Source: Hyphomicrobiales bacterium
GTDB lineage: Bacteria; Pseudomonadota; Alphaproteobacteria; Rhizobiales; Beijerinckiaceae
NCBI GenBank assembly: GCA_028290595.1
Contig: JAQGJO010000015.1
Span: 1-11,633, forward strand
DNA length: 11,633 bases
Reading direction: 5' to 3'
Shown here piece by piece: positions 1 through 7,247 of the stretch. The notes beneath the pieces are model-generated. The model was given only the letters and a program-made list of their open reading frames with translations. It searched no databases and had not been told where the DNA came from. Position numbers and translations under genes: made by a program. Numbering within the stretch: position 1 is the stretch's first letter; the number at the start of each line of letters is the position of its first letter.

Positions 1-17
1 CAAAAGAGGCAGTCATT

Positions 18-1217
18 ATGGCGACAGAACGGCGACAGCAAAAGGGTGCACAGCCGCGCCCGGCAGGCGGGTCGCTGCGCAGCCGCATCGCGCCGTTTCT
101 GGCGATGGAAGTGTTCAAGGAAGCCGCCGGTCTCGCAGCGCAAGGGCGCCGGATCATCCGCATGGAGGCAGGCGAGCCGTCTATGCCGGTGCCGCGCAGC
201 GTCCGCGAGACGGCGATCGCAGCGCTCAATGCCGGCCGCATCGGCTATACGCAATCGCTCGGCCTGCCGTCGCTGCGCGCGCGCATCGCCCGCCACTATC
301 AGGAAATCTACGGCGTCTCCGTGCCGGCCGAGCGGGTGGCGGTCACCACGGGGTCGTCCGGCGGGTTCGTGCTGGCGTTCCTGGCCTTGTTCGATCCCGG
401 TGCGCGGGTCGCCATCGCCGCGCCCGGCTATCCGGCCTATCGCAATATTCTTGAAGCCATCGGCGTCGAAGTAGTGACGCTGACCACCAGCGCCCGCGAT
501 CGCCACGTCGTCACTGCCGCCATGATCGAGGCCGCGCATGCGCAGCGTCCGCTCGATGGCGTGCTGCTGATGAGCCCGGCCAATCCGAGCGGAACGATGA
601 TGAGCGCCGCGACCTTGCGTGAAATCTGCGAGGTCTGCGCCAGGCTCGATATCGCCTTCGTCTCCGACGAAATCTATCACGGCCTCACCTATGGCGAGCC
701 GGCGCAGACGGCGCTGGCTTTCGGCGACCATCCGGTGGTGGTGAACTCGTTCTCTAAATATTACTGCATGACGGGCTGGCGGGTCGGCTGGCTGGTGCTC
801 CCGGAAGAACTGGTTCGCCCGGTCGAGCGGCTGGCGCAGAATTTCGCCATTTCGCCGCCGACGCTCAGTCAGATCGCCGCCGAAGCGGCCTTCGACGCAC
901 GCGACGAACTGGAAGCCATCAAGGCCGGCTATGCGAAGAACCGGGCGCTGCTGATGGAAGAGCTGCCGCGCATCGGGCTTGGCGATTTCCATCCTGTCGA
1001 CGGCGCCTTCTACGTCTTTGCCGATGTCAGCCGCTTCACCAATGACTCGCTCGATTTCTGCAAACGGATGCTGAACGAGGCCGGCGTGGCGGCGACGCCG
1101 GGCGTCGATTTCGATCGCGAACACGGGTCGAGCGCGGTGCGGTTTTCCTTCGCCGGCTCGCACGAGGACGTGGTCGAAGGCGTGAAGCGGCTGCGCGACT
1201 GGCTGCCCCGCGCCTGA
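18..1217 (+). CDS. PLP-dependent class I/II aminotransferase
   Basis: This 399-residue protein is a fold-type I aminotransferase that would move an amino group between an amino acid and a 2-oxo acid in the cytoplasm. Visible signatures are GYTQSLGLPSLR (about residues 75-86), the NPSG motif with Asn189, the cofactor-anchoring Asp217 in SDEIYHG with Tyr220, the Schiff-base lysine Lys247 in SFSKYYCMTGWRVGW, and the carboxylate-binding Arg375 in VRFSFAGS. These match the aspartate/aromatic (AspC-like, I-gamma) group. The length is normal for the family (about 390-400). An AAGAGG Shine-Dalgarno lies 8 nt before the ATG. The first ~20 residues are basic and poorly conserved in type, so a slightly later start cannot be excluded. 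The amino-acid substrate cannot be read from the sequence. The gene ends at a TGA followed directly by a palindromic repeat, so it is probably not cotranscribed tightly with the next gene. Family call is firm, substrate unknown. Confidence 0.93.
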   Translation: MATERRQQKGAQPRPAGGSLRSRIAPFLAMEVFKEAAGLAAQGRRIIRMEAGEPSMPVPRSVRETAIAALNAGRIGYTQSLGLPSLRARIARHYQEIYGVSVPAERVAVTTGSSGGFVLAFLALFDPGARVAIAAPGYPAYRNILEAIGVEVVTLTTSARDRHVVTAAMIEAAHAQRPLDGVLLMSPANPSGTMMSAATLREICEVCARLDIAFVSDEIYHGLTYGEPAQTALAFGDHPVVVNSFSKYYCMTGWRVGWLVLPEELVRPVERLAQNFAISPPTLSQIAAEAAFDARDELEAIKAGYAKNRALLMEELPRIGLGDFHPVDGAFYVFADVSRFTNDSLDFCKRMLNEAGVAATPGVDFDREHGSSAVRFSFAGSHEDVVEGVKRLRDWLPRA

Positions 1218-1224
1218 AAGGTTT

Positions 1225-1356
1225 GTGTCATCCCCGACGCCCGCGAAGCGGGCGAACGGGGATCCAGACCTGACGGTTCAGCGGCCGCAATCTTCAGCAT
1301 TGACGCTGGTGCAAAGCCTGGTTTCCCGCTCGCGCTGCGCGCGTCGGGAATGACAC
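1225..1356. repeat. MITE-like palindromic intergenic repeat
   Basis: The 132-bp element has 16-bp ends in inverted orientation: GTGTCATCCCCGACGC at 1225-1240 and the complement of it, with one mismatch, at 1341-1356. The left arm folds further into nested stems: ATCCCCG (1230-1236) pairs with CGGGGAT (1257-1263) around CGCCCGC-GAA-GCGGGCG (1238-1254). The right arm has TTCCCG (1323-1328) pairing with CGGGAA (1345-1350). GGTT occurs at 1220-1223 and 1358-1361, which could be a 4-bp target duplication or chance. There is no coding capacity. Repeats of this GTCAT-CCCG...CGGG-ATGAC style are, from memory, common between genes in Bradyrhizobium-like genomes; copy number here could not be checked. 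It may stabilise or end the upstream aminotransferase transcript. Confidence 0.72.
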
Positions 1357-1367
1357 CGGTTGCGGCT

Positions 1368-1379
1368 TGTCATTCCCGC
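1368..1379. repeat. Partial copy of the same repeat terminus
   Basis: TTGTCATTCCCG, 12 nt after the full repeat, matches the terminal sequence of the element at 1225-1356 read inward (TGTCATTCCCG is the complement of its right end). No matching opposite end is visible before the tctC-like gene, so this looks like a decayed or truncated second copy. It is short, so the call is tentative. Confidence 0.4.
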
Positions 1380-1433
1380 CACCTGCGCAGCGGTAGGGCG
1401 CGGACTTGGCAGCCTCGGGTTCTTCCGCGCATA

Positions 1434-1467
1434 CTGCCTGCAACGTAGGCAGACAAGGCAGGGAGGG
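1434..1467 (+). promoter_or_regulatory. Leader hairpin and Shine-Dalgarno of tctC-like gene
   Basis: CTGCCT (1434-1439) can pair perfectly with AGGCAG at 1447-1452 (7-nt loop) or with a second AGGCAG at 1456-1461. The second pairing touches the strong purine-rich Shine-Dalgarno GGGAGGG (1461-1467), which sits 4 nt before the ATG at 1472. The strong ribosome site decides this start over the in-frame start at 1406, because residues from 1472 give a standard signal peptide. Any regulatory role of the hairpin is inference. Confidence 0.4.
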
Positions 1468-1471
1468 AACC

Positions 1472-2500
1472 ATGATCCTGAAAACAGGACTGCTCGGGCT
1501 GGGCGCATTGATCACGATCGCCGCTGCACCGGCGCAGGCGCAGGATTTTTACGCCGGGCGGCAGGTCAACATGCTCATCGGCTCGGGCACCGGCGGCGGC
1601 TACGATACCTATGCGCGGCTCTTCATCCGCCACTGGCCGAAATATATTCCCGGCAATCCCACCATCGTGCCGCAGAACCTGCCGGCGGCGGGATCGCTGG
1701 TGGCGATGAACACGCTCGCCAATTCGTCGCCGCGCGACGGCTCGACCATCGGCGCGGTGCAGAACCATATCGGCGTCGAACCATTCATGGGCGTCACCGG
1801 GCCGAAGGAGAACGCCAAATACGACGGCCGTCAGATGAACTGGCTCGGCAGCGCTTCCAAGGAATATCCCCTGGTGGTGGTGACAGAGAGTTCGAAGATC
1901 ACCGATTTCCGCGAGCTGTTGCAGAAGCCGATCATCGTCGGTTCGAGCGGCGTGGCGACATCGGATACGGTTTATGCGCGCATCCTCAACGATTTCGTCG
2001 GCACCAAGTTCAAGATCATCGACGGCTACAAGGACCAGCCGCAACTGGCGATGGCGATGGAGCAGGGCGAGGTATCGGGCAGGGCCGGGTGGTTTCTGTC
2101 GAGCGTCATGACGACGCAGAGCACGCAGCTCGAACAAGGCAAGCTGCGCATCATCGTGCAGGTCGCCGTCGACAAGCATCCCGATCTGCCCAACGTGCCG
2201 CTTATTACGGATTTCATCGACTCTGCGGACAAGCGCGCCAAGCTGGAATTTTCGCTCGCCTGGCTGCCCATGGGCCGGCCGTATGTGGCGCCGCCGGGGG
2301 TGCCGGCCGATCGGGTCAAACTGCTGCGCGACAGTTTCATGAAAGCGGCGAAAGATCCTGAGCTATTGGCCGAGGCGAAGGCGATGAGACTTGAAATCAG
2401 CCCGCTTTCCGGCGAAGACATCCAGGCGCTGATGACGCGGCTCTATGCGACGCCCAAGGACGTCGTCGACAGCGTGCGTTCGATTATGGTCGCCAAATAA
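1472..2500 (+). CDS. TctC/Bug-family tripartite tricarboxylate transporter substrate-binding protein
   Basis: This 342-residue protein is a periplasmic solute receptor of the Bug (TctC) family, which captures carboxylates or related small molecules for a TctA/TctB membrane carrier. A signal peptide is clear: MILK, a hydrophobic core to about residue 19, and cleavage after APAQA (residue 23). The mature part begins QDFYAGRQVNMLIGSGTGGGYDTYARL, the typical ligand-binding first loop, and ends with the family's RPYVAPPGVPADRVKLLR and ATPKDVV segments. Length is slightly above the usual ~320. The longer in-frame start at 1406 would bury the signal peptide behind basic residues and lies partly in repeat-flanking DNA, so the ATG at 1472 with GGGAGGG upstream is preferred. 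No TctA or TctB gene is in the window: it appears to be an orphan receptor, as is common for Bug proteins. Ligand unknown. Start choice fairly certain. Confidence 0.9.
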   Translation: MILKTGLLGLGALITIAAAPAQAQDFYAGRQVNMLIGSGTGGGYDTYARLFIRHWPKYIPGNPTIVPQNLPAAGSLVAMNTLANSSPRDGSTIGAVQNHIGVEPFMGVTGPKENAKYDGRQMNWLGSASKEYPLVVVTESSKITDFRELLQKPIIVGSSGVATSDTVYARILNDFVGTKFKIIDGYKDQPQLAMAMEQGEVSGRAGWFLSSVMTTQSTQLEQGKLRIIVQVAVDKHPDLPNVPLITDFIDSADKRAKLEFSLAWLPMGRPYVAPPGVPADRVKLLRDSFMKAAKDPELLAEAKAMRLEISPLSGEDIQALMTRLYATPKDVVDSVRSIMVAK

Positions 2501-2561
2501 TCGGCGCGGTTTGCAGGGCGGGACTGATTGCATGGTCGGAAAATAAGTTGCGCTCTCATCG

Positions 2562-2567
2562 TATGAT
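2562..2567 (+). promoter_or_regulatory. Possible -10 element for the MFS gene
   Basis: TATGAT resembles a sigma-70 -10 hexamer and lies 45 nt before the GTG start at 2607. No acceptable -35 hexamer stands 16-18 nt upstream of it, so this is a weak call. If used, the leader would consist mainly of the hairpin at 2579-2599. Confidence 0.2.
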
Positions 2568-2578
2568 TATCGCGAGCC

Positions 2579-2605
2579 CCGCGCCGGCGACCGGCGCGGC
2601 AAGGA
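2579..2605 (+). promoter_or_regulatory. GC-rich hairpin abutting the MFS ribosome site
   Basis: CCGCGCCGG (2579-2587), loop CGA, and CCGGCGCGG (2591-2599) form a perfect 9-bp all-G/C stem. One base later comes AAGGA (2601-2605), and the GTG start follows after a single base (2607). No T-tract follows, so it is not an ordinary intrinsic terminator. The hairpin and the unusually close Shine-Dalgarno suggest either reduced or regulated translation, or that the real start is further in (GTG 2646, TTG 2649 or ATG 2676). Confidence 0.5.
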
Positions 2606-2606
2606 C

Positions 2607-4067
2607 GTGAACATTTCCGCTGTCGATCCGACGCAGACCGAACCGGTGTTGAACAATCGCGAGGTCCGCTCGATCATGTTCGGCGTGATGACCGCGCAGA
2701 TGCTGGCGGCCCTCGACGTGACGATCATCAGTCCGGCGCTGCCGAGCATCGGCCGCGATCTTGGCGATGTGCAGCTGCTGCCTTGGATCGTCACTGCCTA
2801 TTTGATCGTCTCGACGGCGCTGACGCCGCTTTACGGCAAGGTTGCCGACATTCGCGGCCGTCGCGTCGTCCTGCTGTTCGCCATGGCCACATTCCTGTTG
2901 GGCACTGTGGCCTGCGCACTGGCGCGCGACATGTTTCTTCTCGTGCTGGCGCGTGCCCTGCAAGGCGTCGGGGGCGCCGGCATTTTCGCTCTGTCGCAAA
3001 CCATTATCGGCGACATCGTGCCGCCGCGCCAGCGTGCCGGCTATCAGGTCTATACGTCGGCTGTCTGGTTGATCGCCAATCTGCTCGGACCGGTGGTCGG
3101 CGGCGTCCTGTCGGAATATGCGCATTGGTCGCTGATCTTCTGGATCAATTTGCCGATCGGCATCCCGGCGATGCTGTTCGTGAACGCCCGTCTCAAGCGC
3201 TTGCCGCGCCACGAGCGCCCGCACAAACTCGATCTGATCGGCGCTTTTCTGCTGGTGGTCGCGGCGAGCCTGTTGATGCTGTCCCTCAACTACGGCGGCA
3301 AGACAGGATGGCTGTCGCCGCAGGTCATTGGATTTTTCACCGGCGCCATCATCTTCTGGGCGCTGCTGGTGTGGCGGCAGATGAGCGTGCAGGAGCCGCT
3401 CATTCCGCTCGACATTCTTTCGAACCAGGTGGTGCGCACCGGCGCGCTGACCATGTTCTTTGTTATGGGCAGCTATACCGCCCTCTCGATCTATCTGCCG
3501 ATGTTCCTGCAGGGCGTCAGCGGCCTGTCGGTCAGCGCGGCGGGTGTCTCGATCATTCCATTGCTGATCTTCACATCGGCAGGCGCGGGACTTGCTGCGT
3601 TCATCATGAACCGCACACCAAACTATAAGCGTCTGCCGCTGATCGGTCTTGCCATGTCGACAGTGGCGACCGTGGTGCTGGCGATGGCGCCGCAGCTCAT
3701 GCCGTTCTGGGGAGTGATGCTGGCGCTGACCATCATCAGCATCGGTTGCGGCGCGTTGTTTCCGGTGATGAACGTCTGTCTGCAATCTTCTGTCGCCCCG
3801 CATCAACTGGGCACAACCATGTCGCTGGTGTTTTTCCTGCGCTCGCTTGGCGCGGCCATGTTCGTGGCGCTGTCCGGCGTGCTCATCGTCGGCGGCGGTG
3901 AAGGCTCCGCGATCCACGGCGCGGCGCAGGCAACCACCGCTTCAGTTGCCGAATTGGCGGCTGCGTTCTCGACCGTGTTCTACATCTGCGCGGCAGCCTT
4001 TGCCGTCGGCGGTTATTTCTTCTACCGGCTCGAACAAAGACCGTTGGAGATGCATCGGCCGCAATAA
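2607..4067 (+). CDS. DHA2-family (EmrB/QacA-like, 14-TM) MFS transporter
   Basis: This 486-residue inner-membrane protein belongs to the major facilitator superfamily, drug:H+ antiporter-2 group, which exports drugs or metabolites using the proton gradient. Hydrophobic segments run through the whole protein. Family marks are Asp37 in LAALDVTIISPALP (TM1), motif A GKVADIRGRR (77-86) between TM2 and TM3, GPVVGG (161-166) of the antiporter motif C region, and WINLPIG (179-185). The length fits 14 TM helices. The start is GTG at 2607, the first in-frame start after a stop at 2544. It has AAGGA only 1 nt away, so a shorter N-terminus from 2646, 2649 or 2676 is possible. No EmrA-like adaptor or TetR/MarR regulator is adjacent. 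The substrate cannot be predicted. It ends just before a terminator shared with the convergent rne gene. Confidence 0.92.
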   Translation: MNISAVDPTQTEPVLNNREVRSIMFGVMTAQMLAALDVTIISPALPSIGRDLGDVQLLPWIVTAYLIVSTALTPLYGKVADIRGRRVVLLFAMATFLLGTVACALARDMFLLVLARALQGVGGAGIFALSQTIIGDIVPPRQRAGYQVYTSAVWLIANLLGPVVGGVLSEYAHWSLIFWINLPIGIPAMLFVNARLKRLPRHERPHKLDLIGAFLLVVAASLLMLSLNYGGKTGWLSPQVIGFFTGAIIFWALLVWRQMSVQEPLIPLDILSNQVVRTGALTMFFVMGSYTALSIYLPMFLQGVSGLSVSAAGVSIIPLLIFTSAGAGLAAFIMNRTPNYKRLPLIGLAMSTVATVVLAMAPQLMPFWGVMLALTIISIGCGALFPVMNVCLQSSVAPHQLGTTMSLVFFLRSLGAAMFVALSGVLIVGGGEGSAIHGAAQATTASVAELAAAFSTVFYICAAAFAVGGYFFYRLEQRPLEMHRPQ

Positions 4068-4071
4068 GAAA

Positions 4072-4101
4072 CGCCAGACTTTCCGGGTGGAAAGTCTGGC
4101 G
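4072..4101. terminator. Intrinsic terminator between convergent MFS and rne genes
   Basis: CGCCAGACTTTCC (4072-4084) pairs perfectly with GGAAAGTCTGGCG (4089-4101) around the 4-nt loop GGGT, a 13-bp stem. Read on the minus strand the stem is followed by TTTCTTATT, a good U-rich tract, 29 nt after the rne stop codon. Read on the plus strand the tail (CTGTAAATC) is poor in T. It is therefore mainly the rne terminator and perhaps a weaker or transcript-stabilising end for the MFS mRNA. The U-tract DNA overlaps the MFS stop codon (4065-4067). Confidence 0.88.
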
Positions 4102-4130
4102 CTGTAAATCGTGTGAACCGGCTTTCGGCG

Positions 4131-7100
4131 TCAGGCGCCTGACAAAGTCGATTTGGCGCGCTGCCACCAGCCGCCACGCTTCTGCTCCGGCGGCGCTGCT
4201 TCGGGCAATACTTCTACTTCGCGATGAACCGGTTCCGGTGCGGGCTCTGCCGGGGCAGGTTCTGCGGCTTTCGGTTCGGGAGTAGGCGCAGGCGAAGCGA
4301 CGTGGGTTTCCACCACATGGGTTTCCGCCGCATGGGCTTCCACTGCTTCCGGCTCGGCGGGGCGTTCGTGCTGAACGTCAGGCTCCGGCGCGTGCATGGC
4401 TTCGCGGGCTTCCGCTTCGAGGGAGGTTTCCCCCGCCGAAGAGAACGGTGCGAACTCCGCATCGGGCTGGCCGTCGTCGGTCTTGATCCAGGCGCCTGGG
4501 GAAGCTCCGGGCGCTGCGCCCGGGCCTGAACCATTGCGTTCGTCGGCCTCGCCATCGCGCTGCATGCCGTAGGGGCCGCGCCGGTTGCCACGACGCGAGC
4601 GACGGCGCTTGCCGCGGCCATCGCGCTGACCTTCGCCCGCGGCATTGTCGCCGTCAGCCGACTCGTCGTCGCCTTCGCTTTCGCCTGAGGCATCGGCATC
4701 GCCGTGAACGGCGGCTTCGCCGTTGATCGAGGCGACCGCGGCCAGCGCATCGTCGGCGGGCTGCGGCGCATCTTGCTCGATGCCCGTCGATTCACGACTT
4801 CTGCCGCGCCGTCTGCGGCGCCTGCGGCGGGTACCGTTCTCGCCACTGCCGTTTTCGCCGCTGCCATTCTCGGCCGCATTCTCAGTACCTGCGCTTTCGC
4901 TCTGCTCGTCGCCGTCGTTCTCGGTCTCGTTTTCGGCGTCGGTTTCCTCTTCGCCATCTTCATCGGCTTCCAGGCTCTCGCTGTCATAGGGCGAGATGGA
5001 ATCGACGCGCACCAGAGCGCGCTGAATACCGGGAACCGGGGTCGCCGGTTCGCCGCGTTCGAAGGCGTGATAGGTCGAACCGGTCAGGCTGTCGTCGGCC
5101 AGCACCGTGATGGCGACGCCGAATCTTTCCTCGAGTTCGCGCAGATGGGCGCGCTTCTGGTTGAGGATGTAGAGCGCGACGACGCTGCGCGTCTTGACCG
5201 TCATGTTGAAGGCGGCATTGCGGATCAGCGTGTCCTCGAGCACGCGCAGCACATGCAGGGCGATCGACGAGGTCGAGCGCACGGTGCCGGCGCCGGCGCA
5301 ATGCGGGCAGATGACGCTCGATCCTTCGAGCACGCCCGGACGCATGCGCTGGCGCGACATTTCGAGCAGGCCGAAGTGCGAGATGCGGCCGACCTGGATG
5401 CGGGCGCGATCGGCCCGCAGTGCTTCCTTGAGGCGGCGCTCGACCGTGCGGTTGTTGCGGTGCTCCTCCATGTCGATGAAGTCGACGACGATCAACCCGG
5501 CCAGATCGCGCAAACGCAACTGGCGGGCGACTTCGTCGGCGGCTTCCGCGTTGGTGCGCAGCGCCGTGTCTTCGATATTGTGCTCGCGCGTCGAGCGGCC
5601 GGAGTTGACGTCGATGGCGACCAGCGCCTCGGTCTGGTTGATGACGATATAGCCGCCGGATTTCAGCGTGACCTGGGTTGAGAACATGCCGTCGAGCTGC
5701 TGCTCGACGCCGAATTTCGCAAACAGGGGCTGCGGTTCGCGCCACATTTTTACGTTGCGCACATGGCTCGGCATGAGCATGCCCATGAAGCTGCGCGCTT
5801 CCTCGAACCCTTCCTCGCCGGCGACGGTGATGTCGTCGATGTCCTTGTTGAAGAGATCGCGGATCGACCGTTTGATCAGCGAGCCTTCCTCATAGACGAG
5901 GCTCGGTGCGGTGGATTGCAGGGTCAGTTCGCGAACCGATTCCCACATGCGCAGCAGATATTCGAAATCGCGGCGGACTTCCTGCTTGGTGCGCGAGGCG
6001 CCGGCGGTGCGCAGGATGACGCCCATGCCATCCGGCACGTCGAGTTCCTGGGCGATTTCCTTGAGCCGGCGGCGATCGTCGGAATCGGTGATCTTGCGGG
6101 AAATGCCGCCGCCGCGCGCGGTGTTCGGCATCAGCACGGAATAGCGGCCCGCCAGCGACAGATAGGTGGTCAGCGCCGCGCCCTTGTTGCCGCGCTCTTC
6201 CTTGACGACCTGAACGAGCAGCACCTGGCGGCGGCGGATGACTTCCTGGATCTTGTACTGGCGGCGGCCGCGCGGCATGCGGCGCGGCATTTCTTCCATA
6301 GCGTCGCCGCCGAGCATTTCGACGTGCTCTTCTTCTTCGCCGTCTTCACCGGCTTCGTCGTCGTCCTCGTCCGAATCGGTTTCTTCCGCGCCGGTCTCGC
6401 CGTCATTGTGCCTGGCGGCAAAACGCGCCGTGGCTTCCTGATGGTCTGCATCGACGGGGAGGGCGGTTTCCTCGTTTGCGTCCTGGTCATCAGCGGCGGG
6501 CTGTTCCGCCTGCGCATGGCCGGCTTCGTCGCCGAGCAAGGTCACCGGCTCGGGCAGGCTGTTATCAGATCCTTCGATGGCGCGGGCGGCCTCGTGCGGT
6601 TCGTCGATGTTCGCTGCTTCCTTCGGCTGCTCCGCAGTCGTCTCTACCGGCGCATGGTCGGCCGCGTGGGGCGCGTAGTCATGCGACTCATGGGCCTCTT
6701 GCGCATGAGCCTCGTGGGCGTGAGCCTCGCCGGCCTCGGCCGCATGATCGCCGGTCGGCAGGAATTCGGCGTCGGGCTGCTCGGCCGGCGGCGACAGATG
6801 TGCGTCGGCATCGCCGTCGTGCGTGGCGTCGCCGGAAATGGTCTGGTCACCGTTGGCGGCCCGCTTGTCGGAGCGGTCGTTGCGTCCGCGGCGATGCCGG
6901 CGGCCGCTGCTGCGACGTCCGCGTTCGCCGCGCGTGTCTTCTTCTTCTTCATCGCTTTGCTGGCGATTTTCCTCGTCCAGCAGCGCCTGCCGGTCGGCGA
7001 CCGGGATCTGGTAATAGTCCGGATGAATTTCCGAGAAGGCGAGGAAACCGTGCCGGTTGCCGCCATATTCGATGAAGGCTGCCTGTAACGACGGTTCGAC

Positions 7101-7247
7101 CCGCGTCACTTTCGCCAGATATATATTGCCTCTGAGCGGCTTCTTGTTTGCCGCCTCGAAATCGAAATCCTCGATGCGGTTACCGCGGAGCACCACCACC
7201 CGAGTTTCCTCCGGGTGCGATGCATCGATGAGCATTTTGTTGGCCAT
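4131..7247 (-). CDS. rne: Ribonuclease E, alphaproteobacterial type
   Basis: RNase E (1038 aa) is the essential 5'-end-sensing endoribonuclease that starts mRNA decay, processes rRNA/tRNA precursors and scaffolds the degradosome. The S1 domain starts at about residue 36 (GNIYLAKVTRVEPSLQAAFIEYGG), is broken by a ~235-residue acidic, His-rich and Arg-patched insertion (about 93-328), and resumes at Tyr331 (YKIQEVIRRR...). The DNase I-like catalytic part has Asp546 in AIDVNSGR and Asp589 in VVDFIDM, 43 apart as in E. coli Asp303/Asp346. The zinc-link is Cys647-Pro-His-Cys650, again at the E. coli spacing. The C-terminal half is disordered: acidic stretches, an eight-Arg run (807-814), a second basic patch KRRRSRRGNRR (880-890), a Pro/Ala/Glu tail and a final KRGGWWQR (1023-1030), the PNPase-docking type of motif known from Caulobacter. 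Start: ATG 7247 with AAGAGA 5 nt upstream. It is divergent from the amidase. Autoregulation through its long leader is likely by analogy only. Confidence 0.97.
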   Translation of the reverse strand: MANKMLIDASHPEETRVVVLRGNRIEDFDFEAANKKPLRGNIYLAKVTRVEPSLQAAFIEYGGNRHGFLAFSEIHPDYYQIPVADRQALLDEENRQQSDEEEEDTRGERGRRSSGRRHRRGRNDRSDKRAANGDQTISGDATHDGDADAHLSPPAEQPDAEFLPTGDHAAEAGEAHAHEAHAQEAHESHDYAPHAADHAPVETTAEQPKEAANIDEPHEAARAIEGSDNSLPEPVTLLGDEAGHAQAEQPAADDQDANEETALPVDADHQEATARFAARHNDGETGAEETDSDEDDDEAGEDGEEEEHVEMLGGDAMEEMPRRMPRGRRQYKIQEVIRRRQVLLVQVVKEERGNKGAALTTYLSLAGRYSVLMPNTARGGGISRKITDSDDRRRLKEIAQELDVPDGMGVILRTAGASRTKQEVRRDFEYLLRMWESVRELTLQSTAPSLVYEEGSLIKRSIRDLFNKDIDDITVAGEEGFEEARSFMGMLMPSHVRNVKMWREPQPLFAKFGVEQQLDGMFSTQVTLKSGGYIVINQTEALVAIDVNSGRSTREHNIEDTALRTNAEAADEVARQLRLRDLAGLIVVDFIDMEEHRNNRTVERRLKEALRADRARIQVGRISHFGLLEMSRQRMRPGVLEGSSVICPHCAGAGTVRSTSSIALHVLRVLEDTLIRNAAFNMTVKTRSVVALYILNQKRAHLRELEERFGVAITVLADDSLTGSTYHAFERGEPATPVPGIQRALVRVDSISPYDSESLEADEDGEEETDAENETENDGDEQSESAGTENAAENGSGENGSGENGTRRRRRRRRGRSRESTGIEQDAPQPADDALAAVASINGEAAVHGDADASGESEGDDESADGDNAAGEGQRDGRGKRRRSRRGNRRGPYGMQRDGEADERNGSGPGAAPGASPGAWIKTDDGQPDAEFAPFSSAGETSLEAEAREAMHAPEPDVQHERPAEPEAVEAHAAETHVVETHVASPAPTPEPKAAEPAPAEPAPEPVHREVEVLPEAAPPEQKRGGWWQRAKSTLSGA
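4833..4871 (-). repeat. 15-bp tandem repeat in rne (ENGSG repeats)
   Basis: About 2.6 copies of a 15-bp unit encode ENGSG-ENGSG-ENG (residues 793-805) in the disordered C-terminal half of RNase E, right before the eight-arginine run. The copies differ by synonymous changes, so the repeat is not brand new. Such a linker can change length by slippage without breaking the frame. Confidence 0.75.

Noticed and set aside
1360..2361. 333-codon plus-strand frame overlapping the Bug receptor
   Set aside because: Out-of-frame shadow: the real frame has a signal peptide, a strong Shine-Dalgarno and family motifs.
2556..3917. 453-codon minus-strand open frame opposite the MFS gene
   Set aside because: Very rich in His, Arg, Gln and Asp with no motif, as expected for the complement of a hydrophobic membrane protein in GC-rich DNA.
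4704..5681. 325-codon plus-strand frame opposite the rne catalytic region
   Set aside because: Antisense shadow of the catalytic core and C-terminal linker of RNase E.
5763..7088. 441-codon plus-strand open frame opposite rne
   Set aside because: It is the antisense shadow of the RNase E insertion and S1 region; its residues are low-complexity and follow from the GC-rich codon pattern, while the minus strand carries full catalytic motifs.
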